From contig JARKIF010000133.1 of NCBI GenBank assembly GCA_029378245.1, positions 1 to 64,000 on the forward strand: 64,000 nt of DNA, read 5' to 3'. This document shows positions 11,858 to 23,519 of this stretch, piece after piece. The DNA comes from Roridomyces roridus. Its lineage: Eukaryota > Basidiomycota > Agaricomycetes > Agaricales > Mycenaceae. The position numbers were made by a program, and so were the translations under genes. The stretch's first letter is position 1. Each line of letters begins with the position of its first letter. The notes beneath the pieces were generated by a model, which was not told the origin of the DNA, did not search any database, and saw only the letters and a program-made list of their open reading frames with translations.

Positions 11858-13645
11858 ATGGGTTCTGCTCTGTCGCGTCTTCGTCTTGCTCTACAGTCTC
11901 TACGTGCACTCGCCGCCGCATACGAAGAACTAAACAAGAGAATCAATCAGTCACCCGGATTACCAGTCCCAGATCCTTCCACGAGTTATTGGGCTATACC
12001 TGCGTCACCGATAGCTCAGCACGGTTGCGACGCGAATCTGCCCGAATCCGCGGACGTCGTCATCATTGGAAGCGGTATCACTGGAACTGCCGTCGCGCGG
12101 ACTCTGTTGGAGAATGACAGTACACTACAAATTGTTATGCTTGAAGCCAGGGACGCTTGTTCTGGCGCGACATCACGGTGCGTGAACTCCCAAACTTCCA
12201 TCTGCCGGGCTGAATCGCCTCAGTAATGGAGGACATATCACCCCGGTACTTTATCACGAGTATCAAGAACTGAAGACGCAACTCGGCCCCGAAATGGCGA
12301 AATCTCTGGTCAAGTTCAGACTAGCGCATATTGCAGAGCTTATCCGAATAAGCAAAGAAGAGGACATTCTGACGGACAGCCAGTGTCGAGAGGTCGAAAC
12401 CTTCGATGTCTTCTTTGACCAAGGGTCATTCGACTCGGCAGTTGGCAATTTGACTTTGTACCTCAAAGACATCCCAGACCAACAGGGAGCTTGGAGAGTC
12501 GTCGGGAGAGACGAATGCGTCTCAGTAAGTATTGCCTGTATCCTCCGGAAATCTTCCAACGTAGGCAGGACCTCCAATTTTCTCCGACAGTGGTGGGAGC
12601 CGTAGCCACGACAGCTGGAGCCATCCACCCCTACCGCTTCACTGTTGGCATTCTGTCGCGTTTAATTGCACGCCACCCAAGCAAGTCCGCCGCCGCTCCA
12701 TTATCCTTTTTTCTATGGATACTCAACTCGTATATTAGTTTCCATCTGTTTACCCACACACCGTGTCTTTCGATCAGTTCCAAAAAGAACGAGCCTCTCT
12801 ACACCATCTCGACGCCCAATGGTACGATCAGCGCTCGCCACATCGTCCATGCGACCAACGCGTGGGCTTCACACCTTTTGGCTCCATTGCGCGGCAAGAT
12901 CATACCAGCCCGGGGGCACATGAGCGCCCAACGGCCGGGAATGGGTCTCGGAAGCTCCCAGACCGCCGTTGAACGCACAGGTCCGAACGAGTCGGCCGTC
13001 ACTCTGACAGAGTCGCGACATTCTTGGCTTGGAACAAGGTCATTCGTCATGTACGGCGGCGGGAGATCTTACGACTATTTGACTCAACAACCTTCTGCTG
13101 CGTCGGCCCCGCAGGAGTCCCAATATCCTTCTCCCTCTGCCGAATTCATGTTTGGCGGTGGCGCAGCGCGTGGAGAACTCGGGCAAAGTGCATTCATCAA
13201 GCTGCTCGGAAACGCCGACGATCGCGGCTGGGATTTCGACACGGCTGCGTACTTGAGTGGTGCGTTGAGTACCTATTTTGGCGGGCAATGGGGTGCGGAA
13301 GGAGTCGGAAGGGACGAAAAGGATGTTTGCGACGTAGACGCGGGACGCGTGAAGAAGTTGTGGACAGGCATCCTGGGGATCTCAGCAGATGGACGGCCAT
13401 GGGTGGGGCGGCTGCCTGCCAAACTGAGTGGAAGGCCAGTTCCACAGAGCCGAGACAAGCACAGACTTGGGCCGTCTGGGGAGTGGATCGCTGCGGGTTA
13501 CACGGGGGAAGGCATGGTCCATGCATATCTCTCAGGTAAAGCTGTGGCTTGTATGCTTCTTGGTCGTCCGACGGATGAGCTGCCCGAGGCGTTGTTTGTA
13601 ACAGTGGCACGGTGGAAAAAGGCAAATATCGAGGACATGGCTTGA
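11858..13645 (+). CDS. FAD-dependent oxidoreductase, DAO family (547 aa)
   Basis: Four exons: 11858-12177, 12224-12524, 12569-12684, 12739-13645 (1644 nt). The Rossmann dinucleotide motif VVIIGSGITGTAVARTLLE lies near residue 70 and is followed by MLEARDACSGATSRNGGH, the FAD-binding signature of the DAO superfamily. Later motifs are GAIHPYRFTVGIL, VHATNAWASHLL and, at the C-terminus, AAGYTGEGMVHAYLSGKAVA, which closes the flavin site. Relatives oxidise amines or D-amino acids; the substrate cannot be read here. The third intron (12685-12738, 54 nt) is a multiple of three and open, but removing it restores FHLFTHTPC directly after the helix and it has a branch-point-like CTCAAC. The upstream in-frame TTG at 11849 is not a start. 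Confidence 0.85.
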
Positions 13646-13761
13646 GTTATCTATGAGTAGATGAGAATGTGTCAAAGAAATCAGATTCAAAAGCTGTGAC
13701 CCGTTTTTGCTTTCCGCGATCGTTCGGCTGTGCGGCACTTTCACTGTGCTTGACCGCGACG

Positions 13762-15836
13762 ATGGCCCCAGTTGACACCGAATTCTATGACTTGGTGCGT
13801 CCTCGCTCGACCAACCGGCTCTTCTCTAATGGCTACATAGCTTGGAGTGGCTGTAGATGCGGACGACACTGAACTCAAGAAGGCGTATCGGAAGCAGGCG
13901 ATGAAGGTGCACTCTGTCTCCTGACACCCCCCGCCCGCGCTTCCATTTACATTGGAATAGTATCATCCCGACAAGAACAAGTCTGCAGATGCCGAAGAGA
14001 AGTTCAAAGACATAAGGTCTGCTACCTTGTATTTCAAACTGCCAGTATAAACGCGCCTTTCAGTAAAGCCTACCAAGTACTATCCGACCCTGTGAGTCAA
14101 ACAAAGTCGCTCTGCTAGATTTGGCCTGAATACGCCCTCAAGAATCTCCGGGTCGTGTATGACAAGAATGGGAAATCTATGGTGGACAAGGAGGGCGGCA
14201 TGAACATGGAAGATGCTGCTGGATTCTTCGCAAATGTGTTTGGTGGAGAACGGTTCGCCGATTACGTGCGTTCATCTCCGTCCTTGTATCTTCTTTCATT
14301 CACGCGTCTTTCAGATCGGCGAAATATCAATTATGAAGGACATGACCACGGCCGCAACGACCATGATGACCGAGGAGGAGAAGGCAGAAATGGAGCAGGC
14401 CATGAAAGAGGGCACGTCTACCCCCATCGCCGGAGGGCCAGGAACACCGGCCGGAAACAAAACCAGTCCCCCAACAACACCCTCACCGTCCCATACCCCT
14501 TCCAGTCTCACCATGCAGTCAGAAGCCGACGCGCCCCTCTCGGGTATGAGTCCGGCGGCCAAGGAGAAGAAACAACGCGCCAAAATTACTGCCGAGCAGA
14601 AAGAGAAGCTTCGGGAGCAGGACAAGGAGCGGCAACGGGTAATGGAGGCGCGTGTGGCCATGCTGACCACCAAAATGATTGAACGATTGCGGCCTTTTGT
14701 GGAGGCGAAACATCCCGGCGACAAGGACGATCCAGAGACTCAAACCTTTGAAAAGCGGATGAAGCGAGAGGCCGATGACCTCAAGCTGGAGAGTTTCGGG
14801 GTCGAGGTGCGTCTCTACTTGTTGGAAATGTTCAGCTAATGGAGCCCACCATAGCTATTGCATGCTATTGGCAACGTGTACATGATGAAAGGTAGCTCGT
14901 TCATGACACCCTTCGCTTCACCCTAACTTTGTTCGTCCGTAAGGTAGCTCTTTCATGAAATCGAAGCGTTTTCTGGGCATGTAGGTATCTTGTCGCTCGT
15001 GCAAGTCCTTGGCTGACATCCACTCACTCTAGTCCTGGATTCTTCTCTCGGATAAAAGAGAAAACCGATCTCGTCAAGGACGTGTTTGGTGTCATTGGAA
15101 GCGCGTTAGTCTTCGCTCCCTCAGATTTTCCATTGGCTGAATTGCCCCAAGTCTGAGCGTCCGAGATATGATGCTTGTTTGTTCTAATTTGCTCTGATGG
15201 CGAGCGTCTACTCAAGTTGTCCCCAGGAGATGGAGAAACAGCAAGCCAAAGGTGAACTCGGAGAAGAGGAACTGCGAGCGTTGGAGATGGATGTGACGGG
15301 AAAGGTACCACCTCTGTCTGAACAACGTCCTTGGACCCATTCTCAGAATCTCACCAGATTATGCTTGCGTCATGGCGAGGTGCTCGTCTAGAGGTCGTCC
15401 AGGTTCTACGACAAGTAATAACTCGCTCTTTTCTCACTGTCATGGTCTCACGTTGTCTTTTAGGTGGTCGACAATGTGTTGAAGGACCCCGAAGCGTCCG
15501 ATGTCGTTCTGTACAACCGAGCCAAGGTCCATTATTGTCGCACCGATGACTGCCTGCTCTAACTTTGCATAGGGGCTTCTGATTACTGGGGCCATTTTCA
15601 AGTCCACCATTCCAGATGAATCTGATGAAGAGCGACGAGAACTCGAGAGGTATGGTCGAGCAACGGCACCGCCTTGTTTGTTTATACTCACGCCCTCCTT
15701 TAGAATGGTCGCGGAAGCGGCGGCACCCAAGTCCAAACAATCAGCAACGCGGGCTGCCAAAGCGCGGAGAGAGCAGATGCTCCGTCAAGAACAGGAGAAG
15801 GAGAAGGAGGCATCTCAGACGGAACAAGCTCATTGA
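13762..15836 (+). CDS. J-domain chaperone with DnaJ-X domain (Caj1/Djp1 type, 458 aa)
   Basis: Fifteen exons: 13762-13794, 13841-13906, 13961-14016, 14064-14091, 14143-14265, 14315-14806, 14855-14891, 14944-14980, 15033-15104, 15152-15176, 15227-15304, 15358-15414, 15464-15526, 15573-15649, 15704-15836 (1377 nt). The J domain opens EFYDLLGVAVDADDTELKKA and carries the HPD tripeptide (YHPDKN) needed to stimulate Hsp70 ATPase. A Thr/Pro/Ser linker follows, then the DnaJ-X region (FLGIPGFFSRIKEKTDLVKD ... LASWRGARLEVVQVLRQ). The C-terminus is a charged helix of Glu/Lys/Gln. Yeast relatives act in peroxisomal import and cytosolic folding. Exons are very short (median ~66 nt). Intron 7 has a direct repeat at its two ends (see findings). 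It is convergent with the next gene, 207 bp away. Confidence 0.9.
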
Positions 15837-16043
15837 GGGTGGCGGGACACTGTATATACGTCTACACATAATTTTTGATTCATTCTATGGTAACTAGATC
15901 CATCTCTGTGGAATATATCTTATGGACCTTTGGCTCGTGCTTGGCCAGCTGCTCCATAAGCAGGCCGCGATCATGACAACCTCGGTCGATTTTATGAAGG
16001 ATTTATACAAGAGAAGTACAAGGGCGGGCCAAAAAATTCCGAT

Positions 16044-18279
16044 TTATCCGGCGTCGATATTTATGAATACTTCAGATTGAGAGATCTTGTCGTGGTTTTC
16101 GGAAAGACTCCTTGACCTGTAATCAATGAGACGGGGGGCACTGTCAAAGAAAATTGAATGGATTGCCTGTTGGAAAAACTCATCATCGCGCAGTGCTCGG
16201 AGAGCGGTGTGAGCAAGCCCTTTGGCCACGGCCAACGTTGCTTCATGGGCATGGAGACTGGCGGCCGCCCTTGTGAACCCGATGGTGTGATTACCTCCGT
16301 TCAGTTCCGTGGGGATGGCTGGCAAAGGATGAAACAAAGAGGGACCCCGAGACAGCAAGCACTGACCGAACCCCGGATGGAGCGCGGGGAGAGCTGGGAG
16401 TTTAATTCGTGTTAAATAGGAATTAGTATGATGCACGTACCGTAAGAGACGTTGCCCTTCAACCATCATTCAGGATTTCTAGATGATTGCCAGGAGACTC
16501 ACGAAATCAGTCGAGGCTGAGCCAGCTCTTGACATGGTGTGCATCCCGTAGCGCTTCATCAGGACGTCGGAGAACTCCTTGCCTGTGTGAAGTATGAGGG
16601 CGCTCTATCACCCGACTTGAAAATAGTGCTCACCGAGAACCTGGTTTTGATTCAAGTCGAGATACGGGGCCGCGAGATTCATCTTTATTTCACAGGATGT
16701 GGCAAGCGCCGCTGCTCTGTGATCATTCAATACGGGTTGGAAGCAAGGCCAAGGAAAGATACACACTCGAAACAGCGTTTTACCCGTTCGACAAGGCTAG
16801 TCAATTCGGTCCTCGTGGGAGTTCGGACGAGCCATCGCATCTTTGCATAGTCGGGGATGACTGATCAGGGGGGAGTCAATCCGCAGAACCCATCTGGAGC
16901 GCAAGAGCTCTTGCCATTGGGAGCCCAATCCTGGTTGCCTTCGATGGTGCCATGGATGCGGTTCTCCGGCCGCATTTGCTGGCGCAGGACACTGATACCG
17001 GAATACGCTAGGAAAGCAGCATCTAGTGCATTGGTTCCTTCCCTGCAGCAGAAGACTGAGGAGCTGGTGTAGACAGTCCGGGCAAACCGCTCACCATGGG
17101 GCGGCGCCAGCGTGGGCACTTGGAAGAACTTCATTTCCACAGTCGGGGAACTTGAAACAGCGTACCTTCGGCCGACGTATTCGACCTCAATTTCCTGCAC
17201 GGTAATGCAAGTTCCTACGTTGGCGCTATGCTTAGGGCCGGTAGACGGGTGACACCTAACATCTTCATCTGAGGGACTTCATGAACGGCTGCTGGATGAA
17301 CCTACATGACGCATAGGTCCATCTCTTGATATCCGCCTCCATTTAGCAGTAAGATCTTTCCTCCCCCACCTTCTTCCGCTGCGCGATGTTAACCCTAGGT
17401 CTCAATCGCTGTGACACTGCGCACCTGGGGTGCCGAGTAGAACTATCCTTCCGCAAATGTCGTGAGCTTCTAGAGCCGCTTTCAGGGTCAAAGCCACTCC
17501 AACACCCGCAACCTGTGCATTCAAAGTCAGCTCCAAGGCATTCCTCCATGTTTCTAGCGCATTACAGCGACTTGGGGGTACACAAATTTAGCAAGGGGGC
17601 AAGGTGAAAACAATCGTTCGCTGACTGAGATTATGGCCGCACGCGTGCCCAATCCCTTTCAGAGCGTCGTACTCTGCGGCCATATGAGAATATCCTGGAT
17701 GATCTGGGCCAACATTTCTCACCCGAATTTACCCCTAGTGTACGCCCGCCTTTTCCATGGTGGAATTCGGCCCTAAAGGCGGTGGCAATACCTAGATAAC
17801 TCTTGGTCACTTTGAACCCATTGTCCGCCATGAAGGTAGTCAAAAGATCGTGGGCATAGCTGTAATGTCTAGTGAGGCTGGGACATGAGTTACGAACATA
17901 AGTACATCTCTTGAAATGCCGTCTCCGGGTGACTGTGGATGTCCAAGCTGAGTTGACGAAGGAGAGGGCTAAGTTCATCCAATTTCTGGTCAATGACCGA
18001 CTCGTCTCCTGGGGAATAAGCAGGCGGGTCGGCGTCGGTGTTGAGCCACCAGTTCGGGGGATCGGTGTAGGAGTTGTCACAAGTAGTTATCGACTTGAAA
18101 AACCGGGTTGTCATTCGATAGTCTGGCAAGATTCGAGGTCGTTCTACCTTGTAACGGGGCTCGGGATGATTAACACCGACTCGATTTCGTCTGAAAAAAG
18201 CAGCAAAACAGCCAGGCAGAGCCATTCGCGGTGACGATGGGTGGGGGTGTAGTAGAGGTGGGGGCCGAATTTCCGTCAT
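16044..18279 (-). CDS. M20-family amidohydrolase, PM20D2/ACY1L2-like (513 aa)
   Basis: Fifteen exons in transcript order: 17906-18279, 17723-17859, 17626-17673, 17566-17570, 17425-17512, 17306-17378, 17166-17255, 17095-17118, 16915-17042, 16767-16860, 16634-16716, 16503-16582, 16441-16456, 16367-16393, 16044-16318 (1542 nt). Key stretches are SHPETAFQE, the metal-site motif [62 protein letters not shown] and the late NGGNHTIGF. This order is that of peptidase M20 domain-containing protein 2, a metal-dependent dipeptidase/aminoacylase-like enzyme, probably cytosolic and used in metabolite repair. Exon 4 is 5 nt and exon 13 is 16 nt. Intron 9 is GC-AG (AATG|GCAAGA...GATCAG). The start could also be the Met at 18225. 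Confidence 0.87.
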
Positions 18280-18378
18280 TTCGCCCAGACGACGTGTGAG
18301 ACCCTCGCGACCCGTATGGTACGGCGTATCACGTAAACAAATCTGGGCGCGTCAAAGGCGCCACTACAAATACAATGT

Positions 18379-19378
18379 TCAAGGTGAACCCTTGAAGAAT
18401 ACACCAATTCGCTCCCATAGTCCCAACTTTGCAATGTAGGAATCCTCTCCTAGCAAGCCAATGAAAACATTGCCAGACCGTGTGAGGACGTGGCAAAAAT
18501 CAGACGGAAGTTGGCTGGAAGGAGCTATCTGTCTTCCGAAGAGTACGAGGGACTCGCGCTCGTTTGATTTAACAACTTGGATGAGCCTGGAGATGGCTGG
18601 CAAGAACTCGAGCGTTCCACCTCGCGTATGTAGTTGGATGGCCCCCGCAAAGGACTTGGGGAAGAATATCACAATCGTACCTTGTCGGCCGCGTGAGTAC
18701 AGCACTGGAGGAGCATGACCACGGACCCACCCGATTTACTTTTAACATCCAGCTCGAGCCTGGGCCTCATCTCAGCCGAATCCAGTAGATTCAGGGTGAT
18801 GTTCCCCGACTTGGAGACGACGAGCACCGAGGCTTTCGGCGCGTCTCTGACATGGCCGCTCGTCGACAAGTCGACGGCAATCTTCCCACTACGAGTACGG
18901 AATATGCCATCGGGCGTTATCCTGGCCTTTTTCTTTTTCTTCTTGTTTGTTAATTCTGGCATTGGCGGTTTCGGCTCGATGTGGAATGTCCCTGAAGCTA
19001 CTGTAAGAGGGCGCAGAAACTTGGCTCGGGGACGAACCGGTAATATCGGCATGGCTAGTCTCAAGACGGACTTGACCGGAAGAACCGGGCACAGGCGGGA
19101 GAGGCGTCCCAATGCTCGCAGCAGACGCTCTGGGGTCGAAATCGGAGAAGGAAGGGACCGACTGGGCTTCCAATGGAAGAGGCGGTAAGACGCTCGCCCG
19201 TCGCGATGCCCGGGAACTAGAACCAGTTGCAATGTAGTAGGGCGGTGGATGCTCTTCCTCGGGTTCGGGGGACTGGAGGAGAAGCATTGGGTTCCGAGAT
19301 TTAGAAAGCAAGAGGTACTACCACCACCTTGGGGAGCTCAGTCTGCGATTTGCTCAAGTTCTCGTTGGGAAGCAGCAT
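18379..19378 (-). CDS. DUF7330-type protein, copy 1 (282 aa)
   Basis: Four exons: 19328-19378, 19038-19272, 18731-18991, 18379-18680 (849 nt). The N-terminal half is Pro/Ser-rich (EEEHPPPYYIATGSSS). The C-terminal half is a repeated beta-rich domain: DGIFRTRSGKIAVDLSTSG, VSKSGNITLNLLD, SGTIVIFFPKSFAGAIQLHT and SDFCHVLTRSGNVFIG. This pattern of short Ser-Gly turns is what I associate with DUF7330 of mushroom genomes; its biochemical role is unknown. There is no signal peptide. It is the tandem partner of the next gene, with the same exon count and intron phases, so the pair arose by duplication. Confidence 0.75.
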
Positions 19379-19549
19379 GGCGGTCCAGAGGAGAGAAGGT
19401 GCACAGCATCTGATAACGACCAAAAAGGGAACGCTAAGAAACACATCAAAATTTGCATCATCATTCCTTGAGCTCTCTCGAACATAGAGGATTAAATATA
19501 TATTCCAATGTATGCTAGACGTCCGTCATCGCCGACCAGTAATCGAAAC

Positions 19550-20487
19550 TCAAACGCTCAGGAAACCAGTCAGTTTCTCCAGTAATGTCTTCGGTTTGTG
19601 ATATGTGTCCTTCCCCCGTTCGCCAACAATAATATCTCCACCGCGCGTCCGGAGCCGACAAAAGTCAGCCGGCTGGTTCGGCGCCATCAGTCGACTTCTG
19701 ACATACACCATGCACTCTGTATCCGACGATTTGACCACATTCATTTCAGAAGAGATGCCTGGCAGAAAGTTCATGGTTCCGCTCTTCGTGTGGAGTTGAA
19801 TCACGCCGGAATAAGTTTCTGGCACGAACAAAACAATAGTCCCTGCAAGTATCCTTCAGCAAGGTCGGGAAAAGAGGGCGCATCACGTACCACTCCTGGA
19901 TCCGCATTCCAGATCAAATTTAGGCTTGGCGGCACCTCCGGCAATCAAATTTAAGCTGATGTTGCCGCTGCGGCTAGACGCGCGGATCGATGCTCTTGGG
20001 ACGTCCTTTGCGTAGCCGTTGGTACACAAATCCAGAGTGAGGTTTCCGCGTCTGGTCCGAAACACGGCGTCGGGAATCTCTCTGGTTTTCTTTTGCTTCC
20101 GCCTTTTGCGCCGACTCTGCAGATTTGGTGGGGCAGGATTAACGGCGTTGATGTAATATGTTCCTGGACCAAGATGAGTGTTACGTCAACAAGAAATCGA
20201 GTCTTCACGGACCAGTAATATTTGCCCATTTGGTTTGCAGGGATAAGCGAGTGAATGAGCCAGAAGAGGGGACTTTGATCTCGGGCCGGTGGGGAACGGC
20301 GGTAGTCGTTGCCGAGGATGAGGGCGCGGGCGCATCAATCAGTGGTGGCTTCAGGTCACTACCGTTGCTGTAAATGTTCTTCTCTCCATTTCCGTACGGC
20401 GGCGGAGGCAGAGCCTTTTCAACAAGTTCTCAGTTCAGGAATGATGAGCCGGATTCGATGACTCGGATGACTGACCTTATCGGTCAT
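19550..20487 (-). CDS. DUF7330-type protein, copy 2 (259 aa)
   Basis: Four exons: 20476-20487, 20213-20414, 19891-20163, 19550-19842 (780 nt). The first exon is just four codons. Motifs parallel copy 1: NITGTYYINA against DITGTFHIEP, FRTRRGNLTLDLCTNG, SSRSGNISLNLIAGG, SGTIVLFVPETYSGVIQLHT and ADFCRLRTRGGDIIVG. A very basic patch (SRRKRRKQKKTRE) precedes the beta domain and matches a Lys-rich patch in copy 1. Intron phases are identical between the copies, but the proteins are diverged (roughly half identical by eye in the domain). Function is unknown. Confidence 0.72.
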
Positions 20488-21616
20488 CTTGAGACGATGG
20501 AGGCAAGATTGCACGGTAAACAATCTGCACTATATATCCCTCTCCGTGCTGCGGGCACAGCACTCGCCGTTGCTGCGGTCAATGTGGCTTGCTGCGGTGG
20601 CTGATCCCAGTGATCAAACCTGCCGGTATTCAACTTCTTTGCACACCGGATTGGATGAGATGTACATTGCATTGACCACGATTACAGTCCTTGGCAACCA
20701 ACATTAGAAGCATGTTTAATGAAAGCAGAGACCATAAAATAAGCGATCCCGAATCGGGAAAAGAAAGAAAATGCCACGGGCCTTTGAGAATTGCTGGGAA
20801 ACAACATACCGTATTTCACACAAGCCAGAACCCATATTTGGGTGGTCTTTGATCTCATTCGGGGGTCGGTCTGTGAGCCCGTCCACTAGGGCCACTGTGT
20901 TGGCGATAGGCCGTCGCTTAAGCCTCGAATGCACATATGACCGGAATGCGATGCAGCACAAAATGAAATGGGCCGCGTACCCGAAGTGCAAAGCAAATGT
21001 ATCATTGATAGGCAGGTCGAATCTCGGAGTACTTACCGGGACTGAATTCAAAACGGTAATCGTGGAAGCGAGATCAGTGAGCGAACAAACCAGCGGAACA
21101 CATTCGGACGGAGCCCGAACGTCGAGCGAGAAGAGTTGTGATGGTCAAAAACCTAGTTTGGTCAAGTGCCAATGAACGTGCGCGGACCAGGAGTCCCATC
21201 TGTTGGCAGAGGTCAGCGAGCAGTCCTCGAGGAATGGAAAAGACGGGGTCCCGCAAAGACTTGATGAAAGACGGGGTTTCTATACATTTCTTGTGTCGTC
21301 AATGCAGAACCCAAATCTAGATGCATTCGAGCGTGCGTCGCAGTCGGAACGCGTATATTCAAAGGATCTTGGTAGAAAGACAGTGATGGTGAGCAGCCGA
21401 GGCTGCTCTACAAGGGTACATCGATGCGGGAACAATTCCGATAATGAGTCCAGTCCGAGCGTTTCAGGATTACAAGTACAAGGGAGCGAGCGGATGCTGA
21501 GATGCGAATAGGCCTGTCGGATATCAATGAGTGCGCGGGGCGAGATAATCGCGGGTGATGGAAGACGGGAAGAACGGTCCTAGGGGGAGTCGGCGATGGG
21601 TTACGTTGTTACCCCC
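20488..21616. other. Intergenic stretch with an unassigned minus-strand open fragment
   Basis: No gene can be named with confidence. The best signal is a minus-strand open frame at 20716-21051 reading VSTPRFDLPINDTFALHFGY and a hydrophobic run (AAHFILCCIAFRSYV). Upstream of it, in another frame, is ALDQTRFLTITTLLARR, with a GTAAGT site between them. An in-frame stop separates the parts and I could not build a full model. It may be a small membrane-protein gene or a decayed one. Confidence 0.3.
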
Positions 21617-22829
21617 TCAGACGCCCAATCGCTGCTTGAGGTCCACAAAATCCTGAGAACGAAAAGTGGTCCAACACGTGAGCAAAACTTGCATCTCCTT
21701 CTTTCCCTCGCTATTCCATCTCAGAATCAAGCACAGCATACACAAACAGGACTCACCGGTCCCTCTTGAGCCATTCTGCGCGGAGCTTGCCACCCTCCCT
21801 CCAACACGCCAAGTCGGAATTGGCCACTTCCAATTCTTCTTCTTCCTTCGATCTGCCCTTCTTGCGCCCCCATTCCATATCCCATTCCGATCCGGGCGGC
21901 CAATTGCCCTCGCTCTCCTCGCGTTTCACGACGAGATGCGAACCGGCAGAAGACTGTGCGAGCTTCTCTATCATTGCCTCGCACATGGCTGCGGCGGTCC
22001 GGTTGGGGACCTGCGAAGAAAGGTTAACGGCATGCAACTACTGAACTTTTGAACGCACGAATGGAAAGGTGATATCTAGGTAGTCACATGAGAGTCAGGA
22101 AGCATGAACACATCTGTGCGACGTACCTAGACGAGGCACTCGGTCTGGCGTGATAACAAGCAGGGAGCGACACATGGGACAGTCCACGGATTCATGCCAA
22201 CCGCCGCAGGCCTTGTGAAGGCGAGAGAAGAAATGTCGCAGGATGCAGAGGGCACAAAAGGAGTGGCCACAGGCCCCTGGATTCAAACTGAAAGGTTGGG
22301 CCATGATCTGGATAAGCATGAGCCAGAGCTGGGACTTGTCACGTTAAGGGTACCTCGAAACATCTATTCACGTCAGTAGGATAATTGGTGTATAGGCAGG
22401 ACTGCACTGACAAGGGACATGTGAAGTGCTCTTCGAGGTCATCCAATATGGACTTGGATTGACGCGTTGCAATCTGAGAGAGGATGGTGGCTGCCTCGTC
22501 CTCTTTCCGCGAGAGAGACCGCGAGCGTTCGTCGAGCTCATCGGACTTGCGCTTGACCTCCAGCTCACGCAGCTCGAGATTCATTTCGCGACGAATCAGC
22601 TCGGATGGCGTGATTCGAGTCGAACGGCGAGGCTGTTCGAGTGCGTCGGAGACGCATGCTTGTCGTCTCCGCTGCTTGGGCTGCCGTGGGATCTCAACGA
22701 TGGGGACAGTCTTGACCTCTGAACGCACAACATGAGGAACGAATAGAAAAGGACGAGATACGCACCCTGGTTGTTGAGGCGGGAAGAGCGACGGGTGCTG
22801 GGGCGCGCAGAGGTCGCGGCTTTGGGCAT
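21617..22829 (-). CDS. RING-finger protein, probable E3 ligase (308 aa)
   Basis: Seven exons: 22766-22829, 22412-22718, 22354-22363, 22127-22307, 22059-22075, 21757-22010, 21617-21710 (927 nt). A basic N-terminus (MPKAATSARPSTRRSSRLN) and a long charged helix (LELRELEVKRKSDELDERS) lead into a C3HC4 RING: FTCPLCFEIM, GACGHSFCALCIL and DCPMCRS. This zinc-binding module recruits E2 enzymes for ubiquitin transfer. The C-terminal third is acidic and basic without a known domain. The RING spans a 10 nt exon encoding its second Cys, and a 17 nt exon follows (DITFPF), so correct splicing is needed for function. The basic N-terminus suggests a nuclear location. Confidence 0.82.
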
Positions 22830-23519
22830 CGCTGGCTGGTAACAACAAGACCAAACAACACCTTCACACCTACTTGGTACTCTTCAAAGCACTCTTGCCA
22901 CTTCGCTCAGTGCTCACCTGTGCTCATCTTCATCTTCATTCATCTCATCTTCTTATCGCGGGACCCGATCTTTGCAATTGCACTGTGCAGGATATTCCGT
23001 CTTTCCGTTTAGCCCCGTCAGTCCCCGTCAAGTCACCTCGACCCCACTGCCAGGCACATTTCTATTCAAATTTCCGCGGAAGTTCTTACAGATTTTCTTC
23101 TGTTTTTCTCCTCGTTCTTGTCAACTTGTCTTACGAACAGCAGGTGCCAACAATATAAAAGACAGCAATCTACATCACAGATCTGTTATATATGCCCTTT
23201 TTTGAAGCGGAACCCGTGTCGGCTATTCGGAGAGAAACAGATCGATGCGGCCTACGCCGCGGGCGGGGTTGATGCGCTTACTGGGGCATGAGCTGGAAAA
23301 TATTAGACGCCAGATTTCTTGTTGGGTAGGCACGACCGCAGCGGATGAATAAAATCGATGATGGCGGAACAGGAAAATTGTGGAAGCGTTCAGGTGTGAC
23401 GTGACGTGGTGTGACGTGACGTGACATAATCGGGGATCGAGATCTTATTCGCGTCCCAAATCAATGACCTTAAATCAGTCGCTCTCTCTGCAGGATGACC
23501 TCGTACCTCTACCTTCTTC
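22830..23519. other. Divergent promoter region between RING gene and C2H2 gene
   Basis: This 690 bp stretch lies between a minus-strand start (22829) and a plus-strand start (23520). I see no protein-coding frame with family resemblance. It is pyrimidine-rich at 22860-23130 and contains the TGACG cluster listed separately near its right end. Confidence 0.5.
23395..23426. promoter_or_regulatory. Cluster of TGACG/CRE-like sites
   Basis: Five closely spaced GTGAC units include TGACGTGACGTGG and TGACGTGACGTGACA, about 95 bp upstream of the C2H2 start at 23520. TGACG is the half-site of bZIP (CREB/ATF) factors. It could be a regulatory array or simply a short tandem repeat. Confidence 0.45.

Noticed and set aside
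14892..14943. The AAGGTAGCTC repeat as a transposon target duplication
   Set aside because: The sequence between the repeats has no inverted ends and is exactly a 52 nt intron, so exon-segment duplication fits better.
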